From the NCBI RefSeq assembly GCF_900564155.1, contig NZ_LS999839.1, positions 5,701,097 through 5,765,096 on the forward strand: DNA of 64,000 nt, in the 5' to 3' direction. Source of the stretch: Pedobacter schmidteae (lineage in GTDB: Bacteria > Bacteroidota > Bacteroidia > Sphingobacteriales > Sphingobacteriaceae). This document shows positions 1-9,448 of the stretch, one piece after another. The position numbers were made by a program, and so were the translations under genes. Under the pieces are notes generated by a model that saw only the letters and a program-made list of their open reading frames with translations, did no database searches and was not told the DNA's origin. Each line of letters begins with the position of its first letter. The stretch's first letter is position 1.

Positions 1-545
1 CTTAATGCATCGGTCGACTGCGGTTCGGCATCGTTATAAATTATACCCACTGTCAGTTTACCTGCTTTGGGTTTCAGCAATTGCGGGATCAGTAAAAACG
101 AAGTGTCTATATAATGCAAATCTTCTACTGTTCCATATAAATTGGCTGGTGCCTTGCCATGTCCATCTAACACCTTCATTAGTTCGGGGGTAGGTGCTAC
201 CATGGCAAAAACAGGAATGGTTTTGGTTTTTTGAAGACTGGTTAAAGTAGATAAGGTAGTACTGGTAGCCAGTATATCCACAGGTTTGTTGACATAATAA
301 TTGGCTATTTGTACGAGGGTTGGGATGCTGCCCTGACCATTGCGGTATTCAATTTTTATGGTATGGTCGGCTTCATTGTAGCCGCCTTTTTTAAGTGCAT
401 CAGTAAAGCCTGTGCGGGCCTGTGCAATTGTAGCATCTTCAAAGGCATCAATAAATCCAACCACTGGCACTTTTTTGTCGGATGAAGTGCAACCGGCAAC
501 TAAATAGACACATAAAATTGCGGCAATGTTTTTAAGCAGTTTCAT
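1..545 (-). CDS. ABC-type substrate-binding lipoprotein (5' part, runs off the window)
   Basis: The minus-strand frame opens at the ATG at 545 and stays open to base 1, giving about 181 residues of the N-terminus. Residues 1-19 are a lipoprotein signal ending in the lipobox LVAGC. The mature part begins KVPVVGFIDAFEDATIAQAR and continues with the alternating strand and helix pattern of the ABC_sub_bind family (PF04392, TrpX-like periplasmic binding proteins). Familiar elements are an IEYRNGQGS stretch, then VDILATSTTLST, then KTIPVFAMVAPTP. Known members bind small ligands such as aromatic amino acids for an ABC importer; the ligand cannot be told here. It lies downstream of locus 1 but is separated from it by a strong hairpin, so it is probably a separate unit. 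Confidence 0.8.
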   Translation of the reverse strand, partial: MKLLKNIAAILCVYLVAGCTSSDKKVPVVGFIDAFEDATIAQARTGFTDALKKGGYNEADHTIKIEYRNGQGSIPTLVQIANYYVNKPVDILATSTTLSTLTSLQKTKTIPVFAMVAPTPELMKVLDGHGKAPANLYGTVEDLHYIDTSFLLIPQLLKPKAGKLTVGIIYNDAEPQSTDAL

Positions 546-612
546 ACCTACTAAGGTAAATATTTTTGATAAATAACCCGAGGATATGAACGGCCTTGGA
601 GCATTAAGAGTT

Positions 613-659
613 AAAAAAGGCTTTAATTAACTGTTGAATAACAGATTAATTAAAGCCTT
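613..659 (-). terminator. Long hairpin terminator at the end of locus 1
   Basis: A 14-bp perfect outer stem (AAGGCTTTAATTAA at 617-630 with its complement at 646-659) encloses a second small stem, CTGTT/AACAG. On the minus strand the stem is followed by a run of six T (the A-run at 613-618). It lies after the stop of the minus-strand gene at 711, so it would end transcription of locus 1. Confidence 0.75.
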
Positions 660-710
660 ATTAATCACAGACCTAATTTTAACGATTGATTTTACAGTAC
701 GCTTGAAAAA

Positions 711-2015
711 CTATTTTTTGTATACCCGGTCAATCCCAGCTTTAATAGCACTCCATTGATTGTTATTAATCACATGCGACAGCTCGAAAGCCATCAAGCC
801 GTCAGTATTTTTCAGGCACAAATAAACTACATCAGAAATCGCTGTGGAGTTACTTCCATATGCATAGGATGCAAAAGATCCGTTCACCTTACAATCGCCT
901 TTTGTAAAATTGTTATAGGTGGTTACAAAATTCTCTACCGACCAAACAGAACCCGGGTTTTCTGATGCCCAGACCGCCTCGGTATAAGCACCAAGTGAAA
1001 AAACATCCAGCTGATCTGCAAAACCGGTTTTGCTGTAGTTATCTGTATATCTTGTACTACTGGCTGGAACATACTTTTTACTTGCCCAATTTTGCCCTAC
1101 CGAATATCGGGAACTCCAATCGGCCGATGCCCATAAATGCAGCTCCATTTTAGGGTTAATAGATTTTATTTTTGACCGGATATTGGTAACCAGATTAGTA
1201 ATGGTCTGGGTGCGAAATTCAATCCAATCTTTATACAGCGGTCCAATTCCTCCACTATTGGTAATGATATCATTATTGCTGTTTACTGTTTTTCCGCTAT
1301 AGGTTTGAAAAGCAGAAATTGTAGCATCTCCAAATCCGTAATTTCCACCATACCAACGGCAATAGTCCAGACAAATACCTTTTAACTTTGGATACTTGGT
1401 TGCAATTTCAGCAATGATAGACAAGACAAAAGACTGGACTTCAGGCAGGCAAGGGTTCAACATCGCTGCATCTACACCGGTTTGATCGCGCATATCTGTA
1501 AGCACAGTTGGTGTCTGACTATTGGTCATCTCCATTTGGGTTTTGCCATTCCATTTGCTATCGTTGTAGATCAATCCTTCCCTGGTTTTGGTATAGCCGT
1601 AGCCCATCACCGATAGACTGGCAATCACCTTCATGTTCAGACGTTCGGCCTCTTCAATCCAAAAACCCAGATAATCCCAGTTGCGGTTTACAGTTTCATT
1701 ATCCCATTTTGTAAGCTTCGGAAGGATGTCACTATTGTACAAGGCATAACCTATTCCTGGTTTTACGTCTACATACAATTCATTGAAACCGGTAGCCTTC
1801 ATCTTTTCAATATAGGTGGTAATGTTGGCTTTGTCGGCAAAGCGACTAAAATTGGCATGGGCATCAATCCACATCTGAATGGGCTTATCGGCTACTGTAG
1901 TCCGGTCTATATCCAGTGGAATATTATGTATAATTACTTCCGGCTCCGTTTTACTTTTCGAGCAGGCAAAAATGGAGCAGGTAATGATAAGTAAGAAAAA
2001 TATGCAGTGTTTCAT
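711..2015 (-). CDS. Glycosyl-hydrolase-like 10 family lipoprotein (TIM barrel)
   Basis: 434 residues. A lipoprotein signal (lipobox SIFAC) is followed by a barrel-like domain over most of the length. Segments such as PIQMWIDAHANF, GFNELYVDVKPGIGYALY, YLGFWIEEAERLNMKVIAS and KGICLDYCRWYGG resemble the GHL10/DUF187 family of putative glycosidases, which resemble GH13/GH10-type barrels. Candidate active-site acids are D in VDVKPG and D in CLDYCRW, but catalysis is not shown. It is the last gene of locus 1, downstream of SusC, SusD and two other lipoproteins, which fits an enzyme or binding protein acting on the imported carbohydrate at the cell surface or in the periplasm. The substrate cannot be read from sequence. 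Confidence 0.72.
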   Translation of the reverse strand: MKHCIFFLLIITCSIFACSKSKTEPEVIIHNIPLDIDRTTVADKPIQMWIDAHANFSRFADKANITTYIEKMKATGFNELYVDVKPGIGYALYNSDILPKLTKWDNETVNRNWDYLGFWIEEAERLNMKVIASLSVMGYGYTKTREGLIYNDSKWNGKTQMEMTNSQTPTVLTDMRDQTGVDAAMLNPCLPEVQSFVLSIIAEIATKYPKLKGICLDYCRWYGGNYGFGDATISAFQTYSGKTVNSNNDIITNSGGIGPLYKDWIEFRTQTITNLVTNIRSKIKSINPKMELHLWASADWSSRYSVGQNWASKKYVPASSTRYTDNYSKTGFADQLDVFSLGAYTEAVWASENPGSVWSVENFVTTYNNFTKGDCKVNGSFASYAYGSNSTAISDVVYLCLKNTDGLMAFELSHVINNNQWSAIKAGIDRVYKK

Positions 2016-2099
2016 CTGTTTTTTATGTTTTTATTTGATGTGTAGTTTTTTCAATGAGCTCAAAAGCCCGTTTTAGAATTCTCCTGAAGATGACCAGAG

Positions 2100-3557
2100 T
2101 TATTCAAAACAAGTCAGCTTATATGTTTTCAATCCAACGCGATCAAACCATATGGCAAGGTGTGCCTCTTTGGCAGCATCGTCATAATACCAGTCTACCC
2201 AGCCACCAAAGCTCCATGCGCGGTTAATAGGAACGGTAATGTTCAGGTTTTCGTGGGCGAGTGTTTGTAAGTCGGACGACAATACAGCTGCTGCATTCCA
2301 GAAAGACGTACCGCTGGTTACTGCAACATAAGTTTTGCCATTAATGGTTAAGGCTGATACCACCGGCGCCCGTCCGCCAACACGGGCTGTTGAAAATCCG
2401 GTCCCCACCCACCAGGTTTGCAATATATTTTGCCATAATCCCGGCATTACCGATAAGGTAGAGCCAGAAAATGATTTGGCATAAGCTTTAATTGAATTTG
2501 CTGCATTTGTAGTCCCTTCTGTATCGCCAACTATAAAACCTGGCTGATCGCTGGCATCGAGAGGAGTGATCATTTGAAAGCCACTACAGTCGCCACTCGA
2601 AATTCCGGTTGTTACCATAGAAGAACTTGTAGCCAACTGGCCATTGGTCACCTTCACACGATAATGCTCCCCTTTGGCCCCCCGCGGTGCCAAGGCTGTA
2701 ATCCAGGCGTTGGCCGTAATATCCCCCGCAACCTGAAAATTAGCCGAGCCATCGCTAGTAGAAGCCATATTTACTGCAATTTTACCTACTAGTTTTGGCG
2801 CATCTGTTGGAGTGGCCCAATAGTAAAATTCTGTCTCGCCATTCTTCACTACCAGCCCCACCAATTTGCCCTTGTAATCGGAGCTGATCATTTTCAGGTC
2901 TTTTACCAAAATCGTTCCCAGGTTCAGGTTACCGCTACTTTTTAAGGTAAGCTTATCTACCACCTTTATTGCATTTGCTGAAGCGGGATCGGCATCGATA
3001 TAAGCACGGGAAAGCAGGACAATAGCATTACCGCAGTAGCCATGATACATATTCAGGTCACCATACAACTTGGAGTCCGCGAATCCAAAATTTCCGGCTT
3101 CGCCCGGATATCCCAGTTCTGGGAAACTTTTGGAGGGACCAATTTCAGCATAGCTGAAACCCTTTCCATCGGCCAATTGATCGGATACGCCCCATGATAC
3201 CGTATAGTCCTGTTTTGTAACACCGTCTTCTGCTGTAACCGTATATTTCACACCGCCTGTCTGCGCAAAATTCTGCGGAATACTAGGCTCAGGAGATACG
3301 GTTGCACCTTTGGAAAGATAAAAAGTAGGCACAGCAGCGGCAAGTAAATCAGTTGCCGATAAATAGGGCGAAACCTTAATCGTAATGGTATGGTCATCAT
3401 TGATTGTTGCCCTGAAAAAAGTATTATTTTTACCCTTCACAGAAAAAGAGTTAATGATTCCAGGCTCATTACTACGTTCTTCTTTTTTACAACCTCCTAA
3501 ACACATCAATAGCCCAAAGACTATCACTGTGTACAATTTTATATTTAGTTTTTTCAT
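2100..3557 (-). CDS. DUF5018-domain surface lipoprotein
   Basis: 485 residues with a lipoprotein signal ending LMCLGGC. Residues about 35-125 form a beta-sandwich typical of DUF5018 (INSFSVKGKNN, then TITIKVSPYLSATDL, then TAEDGVTKQDYTVSW), a module found in Bacteroidota Sus-locus lipoproteins. The rest, about 130-485, is rich in short strands with repeated TL, KL and VG motifs and may be a propeller-like binding domain; I do not recognise a catalytic signature. It sits between the SusD-side lipoprotein at 3611 and the GHL10 protein at 711. By position it is likely a surface glycan-binding protein of locus 1, which is an inference. Confidence 0.7.
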   Translation of the reverse strand: MKKLNIKLYTVIVFGLLMCLGGCKKEERSNEPGIINSFSVKGKNNTFFRATINDDHTITIKVSPYLSATDLLAAAVPTFYLSKGATVSPEPSIPQNFAQTGGVKYTVTAEDGVTKQDYTVSWGVSDQLADGKGFSYAEIGPSKSFPELGYPGEAGNFGFADSKLYGDLNMYHGYCGNAIVLLSRAYIDADPASANAIKVVDKLTLKSSGNLNLGTILVKDLKMISSDYKGKLVGLVVKNGETEFYYWATPTDAPKLVGKIAVNMASTSDGSANFQVAGDITANAWITALAPRGAKGEHYRVKVTNGQLATSSSMVTTGISSGDCSGFQMITPLDASDQPGFIVGDTEGTTNAANSIKAYAKSFSGSTLSVMPGLWQNILQTWWVGTGFSTARVGGRAPVVSALTINGKTYVAVTSGTSFWNAAAVLSSDLQTLAHENLNITVPINRAWSFGGWVDWYYDDAAKEAHLAIWFDRVGLKTYKLTCFE

Positions 3558-3610
3558 TGGAGTATTATTTGGTTTTCATTACCTGTTAATTTATGATCTT
3601 GAGTACATTA

Positions 3611-4057
3611 CTACTCAAAATAGCCTCTCACGCGATACTGTCGGCTTGTTCCTTCACCAGACTTCACCGTAATGATTATTCCCTCTCCGGTAATGTTATG
3701 TCTACCGGATAAAGAAGGTGTGATGACTTCGTCATATGTAACTGTGGCTTTCAGAATAATATTGGACAGGTCCACATCTTTTTCCAGTGATTTAGATATA
3801 GGGAATAAAATAAGACCGTAGCCTCCCTCCACATCCTTTTGCGTGAAATTGCCTTTCATCATGTTGCCGTCTTTATTAAATTCATAAATTTCTGCCCTGA
3901 ACTCGCCCGAACTTTGTGATGCTTTGCAAATCATTTGGGAGATCAGGTTGCTATCGTGGACATATATAAATTCCTGGTTTTCCTTGGCACAATTCCATTG
4001 CGAAATGCTCATCAAAATACCCAGAATCCATAGTCCCGTTTTATACATTAGTTTCAT
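3611..4057 (-). CDS. Small lipoprotein with one beta-sandwich domain
   Basis: 148 residues. The signal peptide ends in a lipobox-like SQWNC. The mature protein is about 125 residues. The C-terminal half (LFPISKSLEKDVDLSNIILK, then ITVKSGEGTSRQYRVRGYFE) looks like the DUF5018-type Ig-like fold that opens the next gene, so the two proteins may share an ancestral module. No catalytic motif is visible. It lies 28 bases after the SusD gene and 53 bases before the 485-residue lipoprotein, all on the same strand, so it should be co-transcribed as part of locus 1. The function is unknown; an accessory surface lipoprotein is likely. Confidence 0.6.
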   Translation of the reverse strand: MKLMYKTGLWILGILMSISQWNCAKENQEFIYVHDSNLISQMICKASQSSGEFRAEIYEFNKDGNMMKGNFTQKDVEGGYGLILFPISKSLEKDVDLSNIILKATVTYDEVITPSLSGRHNITGEGIIITVKSGEGTSRQYRVRGYFE

Positions 4058-4085
4058 ATCTGATACTTTATAGTGCTGTTAGCTA

Positions 4086-5786
4086 TTACCAAAAAGGATT
4101 ATTTTTACACAAATTATTGTTTGCCGTTTCCGCTGTAGGCAATGAGAAATAATAATATTTCTCTAAAAAAATGCGGGGCGACCCGCCATCTACCGCTACA
4201 GTTTCATACGAAAATGTGTTGTTGGTGTTTTTCGTAATCTTCACGCCATGTGCATTTTTACCATTAATTACACTCTCGGCCAGTCGCCACCTACGTAAAT
4301 CCCAATAACGAAAGCCCTCACCTGCCAGTTCTACCGCACGTTCTTTGCGCAACAAAGCCATAAAAGCCTCTTTTGTGGGGGCATCAACAGTTGTCTTCTT
4401 AGGCAAGGCTACACGGCCACGAACTTCATTCAATGCATCCAATGCCTGTGATTGATAGGTAGCATAATCTAACTGCGCATAGGCTTCGGCTTTATTAAGC
4501 AATACTTCTGCGTAACGAAGAACCGCATCATACTGATAACTACCCTTGGTCACAAAATCGGTATTACCCTCCTGCAAATATTTACGCATGTAATAGCCTG
4601 TACAGGTATGCGCGCCGGTAGACGCAGATTGTTCAAAAGCTGTAAATCCATCGCTTCCACCCACGTAAGTCTGAATTTCCCTACCTTCCCAACGGGCTCC
4701 ATTATACATTACTGTGGCATGAAAACGAGGCTCTCTGTCTGTATAAGGATTGGTATGATTGGTTAGATAGGTACTCCAGCTAAATGTTGTCCCGTCTTTG
4801 AATTCATAAAGATCGGCCAATTCGGCCGTTGGAACATGTTCGGCATATACATCTGTAGTGTACACTGCCTTATCTCCAAATGGACGGTTGTAACGATCAT
4901 AATTATGCGTTACACTTCCACTTAAATAGTAAAGCCCAAATAAAATTTCCGTTGAATTGTTCTGTCCACCGTTTACCTGAAATACTTTGGCATAGTCGGC
5001 AGCCAGTTTTCCTCCCAACTCTTTCACTTTATTTGCTGCATCGATGGCCATTTGCCATTTTCCTGCATATAGGGCCATACGTGAGATCAAGCCGTAAGCT
5101 GTTTTCTTTGTCGCCCGTCCTTCCCAGGCAGCAGGCCAGACATCAGGCAGGGTATTGGCAGCCCATTGCAGTTCATTCAGTACAAAGTCCCAGCTCTCCG
5201 CTTCAGTAGCCCGGGCCCGGTTGATATCTTCTGCAATTGCACCGTCGTCCACCCCCCCATTTTTGCCCGAAACATCTGTGCGCAACACAACCCCACCATA
5301 CACTCTGATCAAACGATAGTAAGAAAAAGCACGGCAAAGGCGAATTTCTGCGCGACGAACATTACACCAATCTTCGCCAAATTTGGCTACACCATATCGT
5401 TTGATGTCATTGAGCAATACATTGGCCCGACGGATGCGCTCGCCATATACCTGCGACCAGTTTTCAAAAGCACCCGCACTTCCTGTGGCAAAAGAACTTG
5501 CTTGTAATAAAGCTTTATTATATCCATGGTTATACACATCCCATGAAGTAGATTTGGTGAGGTCCGAGTAACTGTCGTAAAACTCGCCACGGCTATTGGC
5601 CACTTGCGAAACATCAGAAAACGTTTTGTAAGAAGCAGTAATGTACATCTCCGCAGCACTTTCCGTACTCCACATCGCCAGATCCGATAAATTTTGTGTG
5701 TTGTCTATATCCAATGCATCTTTGCAGGATTGGATGGATATCATTAGCGTAAAAACGCTCAATAACAGGAATATTCTTTTTTTCAT
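4086..5786 (-). CDS. SusD/RagB-family nutrient-binding outer-membrane lipoprotein (locus 1)
   Basis: The chosen start gives MKKRIFLLLSVFTLMISIQSC, a normal lipoprotein signal. An ATG six codons upstream overlaps the SusC stop (TAATG) but would put WGEV before the signal. About 566 residues, the usual SusD length. Typical SusD stretches are present: an early LSDLAMWSTESAAEMYITAS region, CRAFSYYRLIRVYGG in the TPR part, YAEVLLNKAEAYAQL, and near the end ERAVELAGEGFRYWDLRRWR. SusD forms the lid over the SusC channel and captures the substrate. It follows SusC by about 17 bases and must be co-expressed with it. Confidence 0.92.
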   Translation of the reverse strand: MKKRIFLLLSVFTLMISIQSCKDALDIDNTQNLSDLAMWSTESAAEMYITASYKTFSDVSQVANSRGEFYDSYSDLTKSTSWDVYNHGYNKALLQASSFATGSAGAFENWSQVYGERIRRANVLLNDIKRYGVAKFGEDWCNVRRAEIRLCRAFSYYRLIRVYGGVVLRTDVSGKNGGVDDGAIAEDINRARATEAESWDFVLNELQWAANTLPDVWPAAWEGRATKKTAYGLISRMALYAGKWQMAIDAANKVKELGGKLAADYAKVFQVNGGQNNSTEILFGLYYLSGSVTHNYDRYNRPFGDKAVYTTDVYAEHVPTAELADLYEFKDGTTFSWSTYLTNHTNPYTDREPRFHATVMYNGARWEGREIQTYVGGSDGFTAFEQSASTGAHTCTGYYMRKYLQEGNTDFVTKGSYQYDAVLRYAEVLLNKAEAYAQLDYATYQSQALDALNEVRGRVALPKKTTVDAPTKEAFMALLRKERAVELAGEGFRYWDLRRWRLAESVINGKNAHGVKITKNTNNTFSYETVAVDGGSPRIFLEKYYYFSLPTAETANNNLCKNNPFW

Positions 5787-5803
5787 TTTTACTTCTCCCC
5801 ACA

Positions 5804-8800
5804 TTAGAATGTTATGTTAATTCCTAGACTATATGTTTTTTGTTGCGGATAATAACCGTTACTTACCGATGGGCTTTCGGGATCTACGTACTTGAAATGA
5901 CTAAACGTAAGCAGGTTTGTTCCTGCCAGATAAATACTAGCCCTGCTAAATGGCGTCTTTTTTAACACCTTCTCCGGAACATTGTATCCGATATTGGCAT
6001 TTTTCAAACGTAAATACTCGCCATTGACCAACCACCAGCTCGATTGCCATGCATTGTTTCCGTTACTTACAGTTGTTAGGCGTGGGTATTTGGCATCCGT
6101 GTTTTCGGGTGTCCAGGCCTCTTCAATACGGTAATATGGCGAATTTCCATTTTCTGAGAAAGTTGAGGTATATACAGTTGAAGAAATGGTCCCCGAGTCG
6201 TACGCACCGGATAATTCATAATCTGTATGGGTTACACCCTGCCAAAGCATCGAAGCATAGAAATTTTTATAGTTTATGTCTATATTCAATGCAAAGTTTA
6301 TTTCCGGAACAGCACCATAACCTGTTTTGACGTAATCGAAAGTAGAGCTGATGATACCATCACCATTCACATCCAGATATTTCAGGTCACCTGGTCGCAA
6401 ATAGCCTGATGGTGCAGCAGGATAATGATCGATTTCGTCCTGACTCTGGAACAAACCCAGTGCCTGGAAACCATACCTTGCTCCCATCGATTCGCCAATG
6501 GCCGCCCGATAGTTAGGGCGGTTGTCGCTCACAATTCTGGAAAGTACCTTGTTACGCGCAAATGCAATATCTCCTCTCACAGAATAGCTCCAATCTGCAT
6601 TGAGCTGATTAAAATGTTTCAGGGAAATTTCAAAGCCCTTGTTTTCTACCTTTCCTGAGTTTTTATATGTTGGATAATACCCACCCAGTGATGTTGGGTA
6701 GTTTCCGCCCTGCGATTCGAGGATATCTTTTGTCAGCTTATAAAATATGTTTACCTCGATGCCTAGTTTTCTGTTCCACAGGTCCATATCTAGCCCAAGA
6801 TTATAACTATCGGTATTTGCCCAGGTCAAATTGCTATACAAATAGGGATTTATTGAATAAAACTGCGAAATAGCCTGATTGCCCAGCACCATGCTGTTAC
6901 TGGCCAGTGCAAACAATGAATTGTGCTGAAATGGACTCACGGCATCATTTCCTGTTTTTCCATAACTGGCACGTAATTTTAAATAATCCACCTGGGGAAG
7001 CGCTTTTGCAAAAAAGTCCTCTTTCGAGACTACCCATCCAATGGAGGCAGATGGAAAGAATCCCCATTGATTTCCTGGTGCGAAAATATACGAACCATCA
7101 TAGCGGAAAGCCACCTCTGCAAGATATTTCTCGGCATAAGCGTAGTTGAAACGTCCCACCCATGAGGCTTGTCCACCGGAATAAACATGAGAACCCGTAA
7201 CTGGTGTAGTCGGGAAGGTAGATCCTAACGATAAATCTACCGGTTCGTCACTGTAATACCCTTGTTTGGTACCCGTCATGGTGTTCGAATAACTCTGTTT
7301 GGCTTCAAACAGTAACATAGCGCCTACATAGTGGTGACCAAATTCGCGGGCATAATCTAATTGCGGGCGCCATAAATAGGAATCGCCCCAGGACGCCGAT
7401 TTTGAATAGGTATTGGCTGGCGAAAAACCACTTGCACCGGCAATGCCTTCATCAAAAGTTGGGTTGACATAATATAGCTCATAGTAGCGATCGTAATTAG
7501 AATCGACCGTGTTTCCATAATTATAGGAGCCAAAAATCGATACTCTTAAGTTTTTCAGTACATCCGTTATATCCGAAAAATCATACTCCAATTTGAAATT
7601 GGAATCAAAATTCCAGCGGGTCTGTTTCTTAAATCCCGACTCTGTCAATGCCGCATAACCGTTTACGTTATAGGTTGAGCCCCTCCATGCGGTTTCGTGC
7701 CCTTTATATTGATCTTTAATAATTGGTATAGAATTTATCGCTTGTCTGATTGGATTAAATTCGCCCTGATTGGTTATTGACGATCCAGGCCATGATCTGT
7801 CTGCACGATATCCTGCAAGATTGGTGGTAAACTTTAGATTTTTAGCCACCTCAATATCCAGGTTGGTCCGCAAGTTATAACGTTTAAGTCCGGTGTTGAT
7901 CAACGTACCTTCCTGATTCATGATGCCTGCACTGGTAAAGTATTTAGTTTTCTCCGAACCTCCCGAGGCTGAAATATTATGTTGCTGGGTCCTTCCTGTC
8001 CTAAAAATCTTATTCAGCCAATCTGTTTGTCCCCAGATACTATTGGGATCATTATCCATCACTTTATTTTGAATATCAGCTGTCCAGATTGGGGTAAGTC
8101 CATCCATTGCCCGCGCCTTATTGTGCCAATACATGTAATCAGGGGCATTCAACATTTCCGGCATCGCTGTATTTTCAGTCAACGTCATCGATGCATCGTA
8201 AAGGATTTGTGCGGGGCCTGCAGTTCCTTTTTTTGTGGTGATCAGGATTACACCATTAGCTCCCTGTATACCATAAATTGCTGCAGCTGCATCTTTCAAA
8301 ACTGATACCGATTCAATATCGTTTGGATTTACATAGTCAATAGGCCTGGGCACCCCATCTACAAGAATCATGGGGCCATTGCTTCCGGCAAATGAGTTCA
8401 GTCCACGTACATACAAAGTTGTTCCGTCCTCGCCGGGTTTTCCTGAACTCTGGATACTGGTCAACCCAGGCAGTTTGCCCGTAAGCATATTGGAAACATT
8501 CTGCATCGGCGCCTTCATCAACTCTTTAGCGCTGATTTGTGAAACTGCTCCGGTCATATGTACCTTTTTTTGGGCGCCATACCCCACAACTACCGAAACT
8601 TCTTCAAGTGCTGATGCAGCAACCTCAAGCGTTATACTCATCAAAAGATTGTCGCCAACTGACACTTCCCTTGTCTTATAACCTAAATAAGAAATGACCA
8701 GTACATCCCCTCTATTTACGCCAGTTAACGTAAAATTTCCGTTTTCATTGGTCACAGTCCCCTTGCCTGTACCTTTCACTTTTACCAAAGCGGCTGGCAG

Positions 8801-9241
8801 CGGTCTGCCATTTTCATCCAATACACGTCCGTTTACGTCAACGGCACGCAATATGGCAACTACATTTTCCAAAAGTGAAGGTTCCTTTTTGACCACAATT
8901 ATGGTGTTCTTCTTGATCTCATAATGGAAAGGCTGTCCCGCAAATACCAGGGTAAGGACATCTTTCAATTCGGCGCTACTCACACTAATATTGACAGGTT
9001 TAGCACCTTTCAGCAAGTTATCTGTGTAAAAAAAATTGTATCCACTCTGGTTCTTGATGGCTTTAAAAACAGCCTGAATGGATTCGTTTGACTTATTGAG
9101 GGTTATTTTTTGTGCAAGCCCTGATGCACTAACCTGCAAAAGAGATGCTATTAATATTACGGTGGTTAATCGCATAATTAACAATATTTTATGGTATAGC
9201 AATCTAGGTATACCAATTTTCCTAGTATATTTTTGATACAT
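5804..9241 (-). CDS. SusC/RagA-family TonB-dependent transporter with STN domain (locus 1)
   Basis: About 1145 residues. I chose the ATG at 9241 over the one at 9280 because it gives the same 22-residue extension before the hydrophobic signal core as three other SusC proteins here. After the signal (MRLTTVILIASLLQVSASG) comes an STN domain that senses or signals in the periplasm, then a carboxypeptidase-regulatory-like sandwich (VNGRVLDENGRPLPAALVKV). Next is the plug (VVGYGAQKK, then MILVDGVPRPIDYVNPNDIE, then GVILITTKKG), and then a 22-strand barrel ending in SLGINITF. It imports a TonB-powered ligand across the outer membrane. STN plus the upstream FecR and ECF genes make it a transducer that induces its own locus. 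Confidence 0.93.
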   Translation of the reverse strand: MYQKYTRKIGIPRLLYHKILLIMRLTTVILIASLLQVSASGLAQKITLNKSNESIQAVFKAIKNQSGYNFFYTDNLLKGAKPVNISVSSAELKDVLTLVFAGQPFHYEIKKNTIIVVKKEPSLLENVVAILRAVDVNGRVLDENGRPLPAALVKVKGTGKGTVTNENGNFTLTGVNRGDVLVISYLGYKTREVSVGDNLLMSITLEVAASALEEVSVVVGYGAQKKVHMTGAVSQISAKELMKAPMQNVSNMLTGKLPGLTSIQSSGKPGEDGTTLYVRGLNSFAGSNGPMILVDGVPRPIDYVNPNDIESVSVLKDAAAAIYGIQGANGVILITTKKGTAGPAQILYDASMTLTENTAMPEMLNAPDYMYWHNKARAMDGLTPIWTADIQNKVMDNDPNSIWGQTDWLNKIFRTGRTQQHNISASGGSEKTKYFTSAGIMNQEGTLINTGLKRYNLRTNLDIEVAKNLKFTTNLAGYRADRSWPGSSITNQGEFNPIRQAINSIPIIKDQYKGHETAWRGSTYNVNGYAALTESGFKKQTRWNFDSNFKLEYDFSDITDVLKNLRVSIFGSYNYGNTVDSNYDRYYELYYVNPTFDEGIAGASGFSPANTYSKSASWGDSYLWRPQLDYAREFGHHYVGAMLLFEAKQSYSNTMTGTKQGYYSDEPVDLSLGSTFPTTPVTGSHVYSGGQASWVGRFNYAYAEKYLAEVAFRYDGSYIFAPGNQWGFFPSASIGWVVSKEDFFAKALPQVDYLKLRASYGKTGNDAVSPFQHNSLFALASNSMVLGNQAISQFYSINPYLYSNLTWANTDSYNLGLDMDLWNRKLGIEVNIFYKLTKDILESQGGNYPTSLGGYYPTYKNSGKVENKGFEISLKHFNQLNADWSYSVRGDIAFARNKVLSRIVSDNRPNYRAAIGESMGARYGFQALGLFQSQDEIDHYPAAPSGYLRPGDLKYLDVNGDGIISSTFDYVKTGYGAVPEINFALNIDINYKNFYASMLWQGVTHTDYELSGAYDSGTISSTVYTSTFSENGNSPYYRIEEAWTPENTDAKYPRLTTVSNGNNAWQSSWWLVNGEYLRLKNANIGYNVPEKVLKKTPFSRASIYLAGTNLLTFSHFKYVDPESPSVSNGYYPQQKTYSLGINITF

Positions 9242-9246
9242 TCGTA

Positions 9247-9372
9247 TATGTTTGGTTAAGCAGAAACCTTTCTTTTCCACGAGGCAGGGTTCTGCGATAG
9301 ATTAAAGTTGTTTTTTCAATTTTAGTATCAAACCAGAACCAGGAGTGTAGCAAGCACTTCTGGTTTGTTTTC
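9247..9372 (+). ncRNA. Candidate antisense RNA opposite the susC leader, locus 1
   Basis: Inferred from two parts seen on the strand opposite to SusC. A TATGTTTG box at 9247-9254 fits the Bacteroidota -7 consensus TAnnTTTG, and a hairpin with T-tract ends near 9371. A transcript of about 110 nt would be antisense to the SusC leader just before its start codon. No good -33 TTG box is seen, so the promoter is uncertain. Four other SusC genes in the window have the same arrangement. Confidence 0.4.
9330..9371 (+). terminator. Antisense-oriented hairpin between fecR and susC, locus 1
   Basis: A 9-bp perfect stem (AAACCAGAA at 9330-9338 with TTCTGGTTT at 9358-9366) is followed on the plus strand by GTTTTCC. 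Genes on both sides run on the minus strand, so the terminator points against them. The T-tract is modest and broken, which makes it the weakest of the five apart from locus 5. Confidence 0.5.
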
Positions 9373-9448
9373 CTTTCGATGGTTATGGTATGCTTTTTCT
9401 CATGTCGTTTTGATTGATGGTAAACATTCTGTTAATTGCCCAATGTGT

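Noticed and set aside
3385-3672. Long frames on the strand opposite to the SusC, SusD and FecR genes
   Set aside because: They overlap clearly coding genes, have no start signals and read as low-complexity shadows.
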